Assembly (NCBI GenBank): GCA_036782915.1 | Contig: DAIPYE010000004.1 | Location: 1 to 42,730 of the forward strand | Reading direction: 5' to 3' | Source of the DNA: JAEUSI01 sp036782915 | GTDB lineage: Bacteria; Bacteroidota; Ignavibacteria; Tepidaquicellales; Tepidaquicellaceae | Length of the DNA stretch: 42,730 bases | Part shown: in pieces, positions 8,648 through 17,654 of the stretch | Layout of the letters: the number at the start of each line of letters is the position of its first letter | How positions within the stretch are numbered: position 1 is the first letter of the stretch | The notes under the pieces: model-generated | What the model was told of the DNA's origin: nothing | Database searches by the model: none | Seen by the model: the letters and a program-made list of their open reading frames with translations, nothing else | Position numbers and translations under genes: made by a program

Positions 8648-9655
8648 TTAAATCCAGTATGTCAGTAAAATCCTTTGCAGTATCAGGCTTAAAAATAAAA
8701 GTATCACCATAGCCACAACCATCCTGATTATTGATGATAAGTTGGAATAGCCGAATACTTTTCTGCAGGCAGGTATGATGTTTAGTATAAATGAGATAAT
8801 TATGAAAAATGTGAAATCCTGAAATATGGAATCTCTACCCCAGAAGTTGTTAAAATTCATTATTGTAAAAAAAATCATATTAAAAATTATTAAAGCAATG
8901 AATGAATGAACAGTAAAAATAAAAACATCATAATACATTCTTTCTTTGCTGTAGAATACCAGAAAGAACACAACCGAACTTAACGGGATTAAAAGAAATA
9001 CCAGAATATTATTTACGCTCCCGGCAAAATTGGCTGATTGTTCCCAGGTTTTATCGCTGGTTATTTCCCGTTTTGCATTACTGGCAATTAGTCTTGTAAG
9101 TATATTATTGCTGAATCTGTTATTCTCCAACCAATTTCCAATACTGTCTTTTGATATATGTTTTAAATCTCTGAGAGCTGAAACTGAGACATCATGATCA
9201 TCAACGAGTAACGACAATGGGAAATCTGCGAAGTCATATTTAATAGTATCACTTTCCAGATCAAACTGCTCACTGAAACTCATGATATCGGCCTTAAATT
9301 CTGATTTTCCGGAATTACCGTTAAATGATTTGTTAACGATTACTGATACAGAAACTGAAAATGCTGTTATTATCAGGATCATTTTTACCGGTGATGTATA
9401 ACGTTCTCGTTTGTTTTCTATGTAGTCTTTTGTTATGGTTCCCGGTTTGAACATCAGTGTCTTCAGAGAGTACCAGAATTTACTGTCAAAGTTTGTCAGA
9501 CTTTTTATGAATTCTAAAATCTGCCTGTATAAGGCAACTCTGGGATTATTATTTTCCTGCCCGCATTCCGGACAGTAATTAATAAGGTCAGCAATCTTTC
9601 CGAAATTATAACCGCAGTTGGGACAGGATCTGCTTTTTATTCTTTTTTTAACCAT
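8648..9655 (-). CDS. DUF3667-family zinc-ribbon membrane protein
   Basis: A 335-residue protein that opens with a zinc ribbon (Cys11, Cys14, Cys28, Cys31 in CPNCGYNF and YCPECGQ). The DUF3667 signature follows: a tract with KPGTITKDYIENKRERYTSP, where the lipid-facing region begins. Membrane segments: one after SPVKMILIITAFSVSVSVIV, then a charged periplasmic-size stretch, then four hydrophobic segments in the last 130 residues. The family is common in Bacteroidetes and its function is unknown. Single gene by its surroundings. Confidence 0.85.
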   Translation of the reverse strand: MVKKRIKSRSCPNCGYNFGKIADLINYCPECGQENNNPRVALYRQILEFIKSLTNFDSKFWYSLKTLMFKPGTITKDYIENKRERYTSPVKMILIITAFSVSVSVIVNKSFNGNSGKSEFKADIMSFSEQFDLESDTIKYDFADFPLSLLVDDHDVSVSALRDLKHISKDSIGNWLENNRFSNNILTRLIASNAKREITSDKTWEQSANFAGSVNNILVFLLIPLSSVVFFLVFYSKERMYYDVFIFTVHSFIALIIFNMIFFTIMNFNNFWGRDSIFQDFTFFIIISFILNIIPACRKVFGYSNLSSIIRMVVAMVILLFLSLILQRILLTYWI

Positions 9656-9779
9656 GAAATTAAACAGAAAAATTACTGTCAGATTTTAACTGATGTTAAC
9701 TTAAACATTGTCTTTAGTATTTACAAGAATTTTTTTTGGGAATCGGTTTTTCTGAATTGAAATAGCTCAAATATTAAAC

Positions 9780-9811
9780 AAAAAAAATCCCAGCAATTTC
9801 TTACCGGGATT
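9780..9811 (-). terminator. Terminator after rpsA
   Basis: AATCCC (9786-9791) pairs with GGGATT (9806-9811); read on the minus strand it is followed by a run of T. It sits 27 bases past the rpsA stop. Confidence 0.8.
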
Positions 9812-9837
9812 CTTTATTAAAACTATTTGATTTATTT

Positions 9838-11832
9838 TTATCCTTTTATTTCTTCTTCTTTTTTTACTTCAGCAGATGTATCTGTAGATTTAACTTCAGC
9901 AGTTTCTGATGCGGCTACCGGAACTTCAACAACCGGTGTTTTTACAACAGGAACCGGCTCGGCTGAAACATCAGCTATTGGCGGATGATTCATCTCAGGT
10001 ACATCTTCTCCGATAATGTCTTCGATCTTGAAATCAATCTGTTCAGATTCAAAACTTCTGGTTTTTTCCTGAATATCTTTTGAAGTGAATTTTTTCGGTA
10101 ATTTGAATCTTGTTATGTATTCTTCAATTTCCTTGTCATCTTTGTCTTTCAGATATTCTATCACTGACAATACAACTTTTTTATTGTTCTTGTCAAATTC
10201 AATAACTTCAGCTTTCAGTTTATCACCAACAAGAAAAAGTTCACCGAAATTTTTCATTGAAACTGTGGAAAGCTGTGAAGCAGGTATAAATGAATCAACC
10301 TGATCCGGTAGTTCCACAATAATTCCTTTTTCAATAGGCTTAATAATTCTGCATTCTGCTTCAGTTCCGACTTTGTATTTGGTTTCAAGACTGTCCCAAG
10401 GATTTTCAAGTAATTGTTTTCTGCCGAGAGAAATTCTCTGATTCGCAACATCAACACCCAAGATCACAACTTCAAGTTCATCACCGATCTTAACAAAATC
10501 GCCGATGTCAAGAATTTTCTTTGTCCATGAAAGATCTGAAATGTGTACAAGTCCGTCAACACCTTCTTCCAGTTCTACAAAAATTCCGAAGTTTGTAACA
10601 TTGCAGACTTTTCCTTTATGCTTTGTACCGACAGGAAATTTGTCAAGAAGACTCTGCCATGGATTCGGGGTAAGCTGCTTCATTCCCAGAGAAAGTTTTT
10701 TGTTCTCTGAATCTATTGTCAGGATCTGTGCTTCAACAACCTGACCCATTGAAACCATCTGAGTTGGATTTGTAATATGCTGTGTCCACGACATTTCAGA
10801 AATGTGGATAAGACCTTCAATTCCTTTTTCTATCTCTATGAAAGCTCCATATTCTGTAAGTGAAACAACTTTACCGGAAACTTTATCTCCGATATTATAT
10901 TTTGACTGAACATCATCCCATGGATGTTTCTGTAACTGCTTTAATCCGAGATAAACTCTTTGTTTCTCGGCATCGAATTCAAGCACATAAACTTCTATAT
11001 CCTGATCTAATTTAACTACATCGCTCGGATGATTTATTCTTCCCCAAGATAGATCTGTAATATGAACCAATCCGTCAAGTCCGCCAAGATCAACAAACAC
11101 ACCAAAATCTGTGATTGCTTTTACAACAGCTTTCAATGTCATTCCTTTTTGGATGGTCTTCAGAAGATCTTCTCTTTGTCCTGCCATCGATTCTTCGATG
11201 AGAACTTTATGAGAAATAATAATATTTTCGTTTACATTGTTTACTTTGATAACCTTAAAGTCCATGACCTTTCCGACGTATTCATCATAATCCCTGATCG
11301 GTTTTGTATCGATCTGTGAACCCGGAAGAAATGCTGATAATCCGCTGAGATCAACGACAAATCCACCTTTAATTCTTCTGATACATTTACCTTTTACAAT
11401 CGTACCGTCTTTCTGAGCATCAACAATTCTTTCCCACATTTTAATGGAGTCAGCTTTTTTCTTGGATAATACAAGCTGTCCTTCTTTGTCCTCAATTTTT
11501 TCCAGGAAAACTTCGATCTCGTTTCCAACAACTATTTCACTGACATCATTGAATTCATTTACGGAAACTCTTCCGTCTGACTTGGAACCAATGTCTATCA
11601 ATACATCATCACCGTTAATTGCAACTATCCTTCCTTTTACAAGCTCATTCTCTTTTATTACATTAAACGTTCTCTCGTAAAGAGCAAGCATTTTTGTATA
11701 CTCATCTTCATCATAATCACTGACAAGAATTTTGATCTTATCTTTTTCTTCTTTCTGATTATTTACGTAATCTTTTCTGCTTTCTTTTTTCTGTTCCGTT
11801 TTCAGAACATCTTCTGTTTCTGTTTGTGCCAT
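9838..11832 (-). CDS. rpsA: 30S ribosomal protein S1
   Basis: Six S1 (OB-fold) RNA-binding domains in 664 residues, starting near residues 62, 147 and then at about 85-residue steps; the best are domains 3-5, with GVFVDLGGLDGLVHITDLSW, GAFIEIEKGIEGLIHISEMS and GIFVELEEGVDGLVHISDLS. S1 brings mRNA to the small subunit and matters most when mRNAs lack a Shine-Dalgarno sequence, as nearly all do here. The C-terminal 60 residues (proline, valine, glutamate and alanine rich) are low-complexity. It follows cmk, the common cmk-rpsA order, after 142 bases that contain two hairpins. Confidence 0.97.
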   Translation of the reverse strand: MAQTETEDVLKTEQKKESRKDYVNNQKEEKDKIKILVSDYDEDEYTKMLALYERTFNVIKENELVKGRIVAINGDDVLIDIGSKSDGRVSVNEFNDVSEIVVGNEIEVFLEKIEDKEGQLVLSKKKADSIKMWERIVDAQKDGTIVKGKCIRRIKGGFVVDLSGLSAFLPGSQIDTKPIRDYDEYVGKVMDFKVIKVNNVNENIIISHKVLIEESMAGQREDLLKTIQKGMTLKAVVKAITDFGVFVDLGGLDGLVHITDLSWGRINHPSDVVKLDQDIEVYVLEFDAEKQRVYLGLKQLQKHPWDDVQSKYNIGDKVSGKVVSLTEYGAFIEIEKGIEGLIHISEMSWTQHITNPTQMVSMGQVVEAQILTIDSENKKLSLGMKQLTPNPWQSLLDKFPVGTKHKGKVCNVTNFGIFVELEEGVDGLVHISDLSWTKKILDIGDFVKIGDELEVVILGVDVANQRISLGRKQLLENPWDSLETKYKVGTEAECRIIKPIEKGIIVELPDQVDSFIPASQLSTVSMKNFGELFLVGDKLKAEVIEFDKNNKKVVLSVIEYLKDKDDKEIEEYITRFKLPKKFTSKDIQEKTRSFESEQIDFKIEDIIGEDVPEMNHPPIADVSAEPVPVVKTPVVEVPVAASETAEVKSTDTSAEVKKEEEIKG

Positions 11833-11890
11833 TTATTGTATTTTCTCCGCATCTTTTTAATATGAAAATATTAAATAAGATTGTTTTTAT

Positions 11891-11922
11891 CTTCTGAGGT
11901 CTGATTTAAATAATTTCAGAAG
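11891..11922 (-). promoter_or_regulatory. Hairpin in the rpsA leader
   Basis: CTTCTGA (11891-11897) pairs with TCAGAAG (11916-11922), a 7-bp stem over an 18-base loop, 59 bases before the rpsA ATG. S1 is known to control its own translation in some bacteria; whether this stem takes part is inference. Confidence 0.4.
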
Positions 11923-11939
11923 TGTTTAGTTTATTAATT

Positions 11940-11959
11940 CCCGCTGGCGGGCTTTTTTT
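11940..11959 (+). terminator. Terminator-like hairpin between cmk and rpsA, facing the + strand
   Basis: CCCGC-TG-GCGGG followed by C and seven T on the plus strand. Both neighbouring genes run leftward, so the T run is on the wrong side to end cmk transcription; it would stop antisense transcripts coming from the rpsA side. Confidence 0.55.
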
Positions 11960-11974
11960 AAAATTTAATATTTT

Positions 11975-12634
11975 TTAATCCAGTCCTTTTACTTTTCTCA
12001 ATAAAAAGTTTACCTGCTCTTCTATAATCATGTTAGTGGTATTGACTTCTATTGATTCTTTTGCTTTCTTTAAAGGACTTTCCTTTCTTGATGAATCTAT
12101 TTTATCTCTTTTGTTAAGCTCAAGCATTATTTTTTCTACCGGGATCTTAAGGCCATGATCGATAAAATCCTGACGCCTTCGCACTGCTCTTGTCTTCAGG
12201 TCACACACAAGAAAAAATTTAAATGTCGCATTCGGAAAAACTACTGTTCCGATATCTCTTCCGTCCATTACAACATTATTTTCAACGGCAAATTCTCTTT
12301 GCTTGTCAACAAGAATTTTTCTGATCTCTTTAATTGCGCTTACACTGCTAACTTTATTTGTTACTTCAAGCGAACGGATCTCCTTTGTGATGTTTTTCCC
12401 GTTAAGAATAAACTCTTCACCCTGAAATTCCATTTTTGCCTGTGAAGTTAAATCTACGATTTTTTTAATATCAGTCGGCTTCACATCTTTTGTAAGTAAT
12501 TCTAAAGTGATCGCTCTGTACATCGCGCCGCTGTCAATGTATAAAAACCCTAATTTCTCTGCTAATATTCTTGCTGTTGTGCTTTTTCCTGTTCCTGACG
12601 GACCGTCTATTGCAACTATTATTCTATCATCCAT
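11975..12634 (-). CDS. cmk: Cytidylate kinase
   Basis: Phosphorylates CMP and dCMP to the diphosphates with ATP, in the cytoplasm. P-loop GPSGTGKS at residues 11-18, the IDSGAMYRAIT substrate segment, the NVVMDGRDIGTVVFP motif and the LNKRDKIDSSR lid region are all present. At 219 residues it is the usual length for the bacterial enzyme. First gene of the cmk-rpsA pair. Confidence 0.96.
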   Translation of the reverse strand: MDDRIIVAIDGPSGTGKSTTARILAEKLGFLYIDSGAMYRAITLELLTKDVKPTDIKKIVDLTSQAKMEFQGEEFILNGKNITKEIRSLEVTNKVSSVSAIKEIRKILVDKQREFAVENNVVMDGRDIGTVVFPNATFKFFLVCDLKTRAVRRRQDFIDHGLKIPVEKIMLELNKRDKIDSSRKESPLKKAKESIEVNTTNMIIEEQVNFLLRKVKGLD

Positions 12635-12870
12635 TAAATCTCAGAATATTTTCTTTTAGCTAATTATTTTAAAAAAGAACCTGTGTTTACTTAATTTTTT
12701 GAAAAATTTCCATTTGCTGAAATAAATTTTCAGCTTATTTATAAAAACTCGGTATAAATTCTGTTAAAGCAATAATTTACCGGGGAGTATAATTTTTTGG
12801 CTGCTTTAAATTTCAAACAACTGTTGTTTCGGTAAGCTTTATAGCATTAGAAACTAAAAAATTATTTCTT

Positions 12871-12964
12871 TATTTTGGACAGCAGTAAAATCGTAATTTT
12901 AATGTTCATTTTCAAGATAAAAGGTGAACCTGCACATTGATTTGACCAAATTCTATCCAAAATA
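12871..12964. repeat. Inverted repeat TATTTTGGACAG ... CTATCCAAAATA
   Basis: The 12-base arms (12871-12882 and 12953-12964) match at 11 of 12 positions; inside is a smaller stem GTTCA (12904-12908) / TGAAC (12924-12928). Confidence 0.6.
12939..12964. repeat. 26-bp direct repeat, left copy
   Basis: GATTTGACCAAATTCTATCC and six further bases match 13235-13260 at about 21 of 26 positions. The two copies flank the nested palindromic element. Confidence 0.55.
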
Positions 12965-13028
12965 ATTTTTGATTTTGAATAAAAGTTAAAATTTGTTACG
13001 AATCATTGAATTTATTGTAATCTTAAAA

Positions 13029-13199
13029 ACAACCCCCCACTACTGAGTGTGTCTCAAAACTATGTTTGATTGAACCACATAGATATATAGAAACATAGAA
13101 AAGCACTTTTTGTAACAAAATTGACTATGTGACTATTATTCTATGTGGTGAAAAAATTATATTGAGACAGACTCGGCAAAGGGGAACTACAGGGGTTGT
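13029..13199. repeat. Nested palindromic element, 171 bp (MITE-like)
   Basis: Four nested arm pairs: ACAACCCC 13029-13036 with 13192-13199 (perfect); GAGTGTGTCTCAA 13045-13057 with 13162-13174 (12 of 13); ACCACATAG 13074-13082 with 13141-13149 (perfect); ACATAG 13093-13098 with 13125-13130 (perfect). The whole could fold into one long stem. No coding capacity and no clear target-site duplication at its edges. Confidence 0.85.
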
Positions 13200-13234
13200 C
13201 AGAAATTATTAAAGTAATGTTTTGGACAGAATTG

Positions 13235-13260
13235 GATTTGATCAAATTCTGTTCTAAATT
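13235..13260. repeat. 26-bp direct repeat, right copy
   Basis: Partner of 12939-12964. It overlaps its own imperfect palindrome (ACAGAATT ... AATTCTGT) centred on TTTGATCAAA. Confidence 0.55.
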
Positions 13261-13318
13261 GTAATTTATTTAATAAGTTTTAATTTTCTTTCATTTCGGT
13301 TAGATTATAGACATAAAT

Positions 13319-15082
13319 ATGCTAAAATTCTCCATTATAATAATATTTTCAATTCTTCAGATATCTTCTGCAGTTACTCAAACAAAAATTGCATCAATAG
13401 ATATTACAGGTAATGATTTTTTGTCGGCAAGCGGTATTTTGAACTTAATGGTGTCAAAAAAAGAAGGCAATTTCAAAGAAGATCAGTTTCTTATTGATCT
13501 TAAAACAATCCGCGATAAGTATAAAACTTCCGGTTTTCTTTATATGAAATTTGAAGAGGAAAATGTGAAATTTAATGACGACTCTTCATTTGCTGATATT
13601 TCTCTGAAAATTAACGAAGGAAATCAGGTTGAAATTGGTAAAATTGAGATAGAAGGCAACTTAGTTGTTTCAGATGAAGAGATACTTAAATTATTCAGAA
13701 CAAAAATCAGTGATAATCTGAATGATAACACGCTGAACAATGACATTCTTGAATTATTAAAATTATACGAATCCAGAGAACTTCCTTTTGCAAAAGTCAG
13801 GGTAAAGGATGTTTCAGTTTATAAAGAAGGAAATACAGAGAAATTAAAAATTGAACTTTCCGTAGAAGAAAATTCCAGAGTTCAGATAGAGGAGGTTCTT
13901 ATAAAAGGAAATGAGACTACAAAAGATTATGTGATAATACGTGAACTGAAGTTGGATCAGAATAAAACTGTTACTGCAAAATCTCTTCAGGATATGAAAC
14001 AAAGATTGGACCGCCTGAATATTTTTGAATATATTGCCGAACCAAAAATTTATTCCGTCAAAAAAAATGAAAAGTCAGGATTATTAATAGAAGTTAAAGA
14101 AGGAAATACAAATACTTTCGACGGAGTTATTGGTTACAATCCCCCAAATGGAACTGAAACAAGCGGTTATCTTACAGGACTCATAAATGTTTCATTCAGA
14201 AATCTTTTCGGAACCGGCAGGAAAATTCAGGCAAGATATATGCAGGAAGTTAAAGAAACTCAGGAAATTGAACTGGCATATTTGGAACCGTATTTTTTGC
14301 AACTCCCTTTTAATATCAATTTTGGTTTTCTTCAGAGAATTCAGGACACTGCATATACTTCAAGAAATCTTGATTTCAAAGGAGACCTGCTTTATAATGA
14401 CAATTTTACCATTTCGCTGCTTGCCGGATATAACAGAGTAATTCCCTCTGATATTATAAACCCTTCATATTATGTAGCTGACTCGCAGATACTTTTCACC
14501 GGTCTTGAACTGAAGTATGACAGCCGTGATAATATTTACATTCCTGAAAAAGGAATTTTAGGCAGGACAAATTATTCTTACGTAAATAAAACTATTTATA
14601 ACAGTGATGAGGTTCAGGGTTTATTTTATGATGACAGTTATGCAATACAAAGATATTATATCGAACTGGATTTTTATTCATCCTTTGCCAGCCGACAGAG
14701 TTTGTTATTAAGAATTATGGGTGGTGAAGTAAATTCTGATGTACTGGATGAAACTGATTATTTCAGAATTGGCGGTATTAAATATATCAGAGGTTACAGA
14801 TATGAACAGTATCTTGCATCACGGCTTGCGGCAAGCAACATTGAATTAAGATATTCAATTTCAAGAAAAGGGTTTCTGCTTGGGTTTTATGATTTCGGAT
14901 ATTATTTCAGACCGGAAGACAGCGTGAATAATTTTCCTGAGCAAAGCGGATTTCTTTACGGATACGGTTTAGGTATTCGTATTGAATCCGGAATAGGAAT
15001 AATTGGCGTAAGTTATGCTCTTGGAAAAGATGCTGGTTTGCTTGACGGAATACTTAATTTCGGACTGGTAAATGATTTTTAA
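13319..15082 (+). CDS. Short Omp85/BamA-family outer-membrane protein
   Basis: A 587-residue protein: signal peptide (residues 1-20), about three POTRA-type domains to residue 255 (repeated patterns such as IEIEGNLVVSDEEILKLF and VLIKGNETTKDYVIIREL), then a beta-barrel with the family RGY motif in GGIKYIRGYRYEQY near residue 492. Omp85 proteins fold or move proteins across the outer membrane. Canonical BamA has five POTRA domains and about 800 residues, so this is a shorter relative, perhaps TamA-like; the exact substrate is unknown. The C-terminus ends NFGLVNDF, with the aromatic final residue usual for barrels. It stands alone, ending at a bidirectional terminator. Confidence 0.88.
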   Translation: MLKFSIIIIFSILQISSAVTQTKIASIDITGNDFLSASGILNLMVSKKEGNFKEDQFLIDLKTIRDKYKTSGFLYMKFEEENVKFNDDSSFADISLKINEGNQVEIGKIEIEGNLVVSDEEILKLFRTKISDNLNDNTLNNDILELLKLYESRELPFAKVRVKDVSVYKEGNTEKLKIELSVEENSRVQIEEVLIKGNETTKDYVIIRELKLDQNKTVTAKSLQDMKQRLDRLNIFEYIAEPKIYSVKKNEKSGLLIEVKEGNTNTFDGVIGYNPPNGTETSGYLTGLINVSFRNLFGTGRKIQARYMQEVKETQEIELAYLEPYFLQLPFNINFGFLQRIQDTAYTSRNLDFKGDLLYNDNFTISLLAGYNRVIPSDIINPSYYVADSQILFTGLELKYDSRDNIYIPEKGILGRTNYSYVNKTIYNSDEVQGLFYDDSYAIQRYYIELDFYSSFASRQSLLLRIMGGEVNSDVLDETDYFRIGGIKYIRGYRYEQYLASRLAASNIELRYSISRKGFLLGFYDFGYYFRPEDSVNNFPEQSGFLYGYGLGIRIESGIGIIGVSYALGKDAGLLDGILNFGLVNDF

Positions 15083-15102
15083 AAAATCTTTATATACTAA
15101 AT

Positions 15103-15135
15103 AAAAAAAGGTGTTCTATATGAACACCTTTTTTG
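15103..15135. terminator. Bidirectional terminator between the Omp85 gene and hppA
   Basis: GGTGTTC-TATAT-GAACACC with an A run before and a T run after, serving the two convergent genes. Confidence 0.93.
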
Positions 15136-15171
15136 TTTTAAATTTATTACAAGTTTTACTTATCTGAACTT

Positions 15172-17565
15172 TTATGCTTTTATAATTCTCATTTTATAGA
15201 ATGATCTCCATACGAAATAAAGTGCTATGAATAAGAATACGACACCTATGTAAGGAGCAGAATCTCTGAATTGTTCGGTAATTGCAATTTCCATCGCAAG
15301 CAATCCGAATAAAGTTGTAAATTTAATAATAGGATTCAGAGCTACAGATGAAGTATCTTTAAATGGATCTCCTACAGTATCTCCGATCACAGTTGCGTCA
15401 TGCAAAGGTGTACCTTTTTCTCTGAGATCAACTTCCACAACCTTCTTTGCATTATCCCATGCTCCACCTGCGTTTGCCATGAATATCGCCTGAAACAATC
15501 CGAACACTGCAATTGAAATAAGATAACTTACAAAAAATGCTGCCGGCGCATTATCACCATCAGAAGGCGCTGACATAAACGAAAATGCTATTGCAAATGA
15601 AAAAACAGCAATAAAAATGTTGAACATTCCTTTCTGTGCATACTTTGTACAGATCTCTACAACTTTTTTAGACTTTTCAGTTGAAGCGCTCAAAGATGCA
15701 TCCTCTTCAAGATTGATATTATTCTTAATATATTCTACTGCGCTGTAAGCTCCGGTTGTAACTGCCTGTGTTGATGCTCCTGTGAACCAGTATATTACCG
15801 ATCCGCCGCAAATAAATCCTAAAATCGAATACGGATTCAGCAAATTCAGAATTGATTCCGGCTCTACTCCTAGAACATTTTTTAAAACAAGTATGAGCGA
15901 AAATATCATAGTAGTTGCGCCTACAACTGCAGTACCGATCAATACCGGTTTAGCAGTAGCTTTGAAAGTATTTCCTGCGCCGTCATTTTCTTCAAGATAC
16001 AATTTCGCTCTTTCCCAGTCAGGCTTAAATCCGAAATCTCTTTCGATATCTTTTTCATTCTTTTCTTTGTTTTCTTCGATCAGTGACAATTCATATATTG
16101 ACTGTGCATTGTCAGTAACAGGTCCGTAAGAATCAACAGCAATTGTTACAGGTCCCATTCCAAGCATTCCGAAAGCTACAAGTCCGAATGCAAAGATAGT
16201 ATGATAAGACATCATTCCTTCCGGTATCGATCCTGATGCAACATATGCACCGAACATTAATCCGAAGAAAACCATACCCATCCAGAATGCGCTGAAATTT
16301 CCTGCGACCAATCCTGATAAAATAGTCAGAGATGCTCCGCCTTCTCTGGAAGCTGTTACAACTTCGTTTACATGTTTTGATTTTGGAGAAGTAAATATTT
16401 TTGTGAATTCAGGAATTAACGCTGCACCTAATGTTCCGAAACTGATTATAATCGATAGAGTTACCCATAAATTATCCGGCAGATCACCGATCAGCCATTT
16501 ACTTGCTATAAAAGTCACTACTATTGAAAGTATTGAAGTTATCCACACCAGCAATGTCAGCGGTGCTTCAAAGTCAAGTTCTTCTTTTCCTGTATACTTT
16601 ATTTTAGAAATAAATCCGTTAATGTAAAATGCCGCAATAGAAGTTAATATCATCAGAATTCTCATTACAAAAATCCATACAAGCAATTGCGCCTGAAGAT
16701 CTACTCCCGGGATCGCAAGTACGATGAAACTTATAAGAGCTACACCTGTAACACCGTATGTTTCAAATCCGTCAGCTGTTGGTCCTACACTGTCTCCGGC
16801 ATTATCACCTGTACAATCGGCTATTACACCGGGATTTCTCGGATCATCTTCTTTAATTTTAAAAACAACTTTCATCAGATCAGATCCGATGTCTGCGATC
16901 TTTGTAAAAATACCTCCGGCAATTCTTAAAGCGGATGCACCAAGCGATTCACCGATTGCAAATCCGATAAAACTTGCGCCGGCATATTCACGGGGAACAT
17001 ATAAAAAAATAATCAACATCATTATCAGCTCCACGCAAATCAAAAGAACACCAATACTCATTCCTGCATTAAGCGGAATGGTAAGAAGTTTTAAAGGCTT
17101 TTTCTCCAATGCAGCAAAAGCCATTCTGCTGTTTGCGAGCGTGTTCATTCTTATTCCAAACCATGCTACTCCGTATGAGCCCAGAATTCCGATCACAGTC
17201 CATGAAAGAATTAATATCACTCCTCCGGTCGACTGATGTTGCAGAATTCCAAAATAAAAATACATACAAGCACCGATGAACAGGAACAAAATCAATAAAA
17301 ACTTACCCTGCTCAAGAAGATATGTTTTACAGGTTTCAAAAATTATCTGTGCAACATCCAGCATTGATTTATGCGCAGGAAGTTTTTTTACTGCCAGGAA
17401 CTGATAGATACCGAATATTAATCCTAAAAAACAAACGCCAATTCCTATCAAGAGATATTGGTTTTGCTCAGCATTTAATTCCGGAATCTTTAGATCCGCT
17501 TCACTTGCAAATGCCATTACCGGGGCAAGTACAAAAAGCAGGATACTTAATAAATATTTCCGCAT
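15172..17565 (-). CDS. hppA: Membrane-bound ion-pumping pyrophosphatase, divergent type
   Basis: Hydrolyses pyrophosphate to drive an ion across the inner membrane; about 16 membrane segments in 797 residues. PPi- and Mg-binding signatures are seen: DDPRNPGVIADCTGDNAGDS, GNTFKATAKP, and GGAWDNAKK with GDTVGDPFKDTSS near the C-terminus. The position that decides potassium dependence in this family (the K/A site in GNTxK/A) is lysine, predicting potassium independence. The core reads CTGDNAGDSVGPTADGFETY rather than the usual NVGDNVGD(C/V)AGM pattern, like the divergent Na-regulated proton pump described from Chlorobium limicola. An extra N-terminal hydrophobic segment (MRKYLLSILLFVLAPVMAFA) looks like a signal peptide. 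That it pumps protons is inferred from the subfamily. Confidence 0.93.
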   Translation of the reverse strand: MRKYLLSILLFVLAPVMAFASEADLKIPELNAEQNQYLLIGIGVCFLGLIFGIYQFLAVKKLPAHKSMLDVAQIIFETCKTYLLEQGKFLLILFLFIGACMYFYFGILQHQSTGGVILILSWTVIGILGSYGVAWFGIRMNTLANSRMAFAALEKKPLKLLTIPLNAGMSIGVLLICVELIMMLIIFLYVPREYAGASFIGFAIGESLGASALRIAGGIFTKIADIGSDLMKVVFKIKEDDPRNPGVIADCTGDNAGDSVGPTADGFETYGVTGVALISFIVLAIPGVDLQAQLLVWIFVMRILMILTSIAAFYINGFISKIKYTGKEELDFEAPLTLLVWITSILSIVVTFIASKWLIGDLPDNLWVTLSIIISFGTLGAALIPEFTKIFTSPKSKHVNEVVTASREGGASLTILSGLVAGNFSAFWMGMVFFGLMFGAYVASGSIPEGMMSYHTIFAFGLVAFGMLGMGPVTIAVDSYGPVTDNAQSIYELSLIEENKEKNEKDIERDFGFKPDWERAKLYLEENDGAGNTFKATAKPVLIGTAVVGATTMIFSLILVLKNVLGVEPESILNLLNPYSILGFICGGSVIYWFTGASTQAVTTGAYSAVEYIKNNINLEEDASLSASTEKSKKVVEICTKYAQKGMFNIFIAVFSFAIAFSFMSAPSDGDNAPAAFFVSYLISIAVFGLFQAIFMANAGGAWDNAKKVVEVDLREKGTPLHDATVIGDTVGDPFKDTSSVALNPIIKFTTLFGLLAMEIAITEQFRDSAPYIGVVFLFIALYFVWRSFYKMRIIKA

Positions 17566-17604
17566 TTTAATTAGTTTAGTTAGTTTAATTTTACTGAATT
17601 GTTT

Positions 17605-17639
17605 ATAAAAAATCCCAATAATGATCTCATTATCGGGAT
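17605..17639 (-). terminator. Terminator after pth
   Basis: ATCCC-A-ATAATG pairs with CATTAT-C-GGGAT (17612-17639), followed on the minus strand by TTTTTT. It ends the rplY-pth unit and lies only 39 bases before the hppA start. Confidence 0.85.
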
Positions 17640-17654
17640 GCCTGTTAAAATTTC

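Larger units (their letters stand above)
12635..13318. other. Gene-free stretch with palindromic elements
   Basis: 684 bases between the divergent cmk and Omp85 genes, free of convincing frames. It contains an inverted repeat at 12871-12964, a nested palindromic element at 13029-13199 and a 26-bp imperfect direct repeat flanking the latter. The rest is AT-rich and must also hold both promoters, none of which matches the consensus clearly. Confidence 0.8.

Noticed and set aside
8558..8713. A 51-codon plus-strand frame (MGLTDWINVLNAVRKLLKEF)
   Set aside because: It runs antisense into the DUF3667 gene and shows no family features; it may be chance in AT-rich DNA.
15782..17236. Several frames opposite hppA and other antisense frames elsewhere
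   Set aside because: They are shadows of conserved genes in the other strand and have no features of their own.
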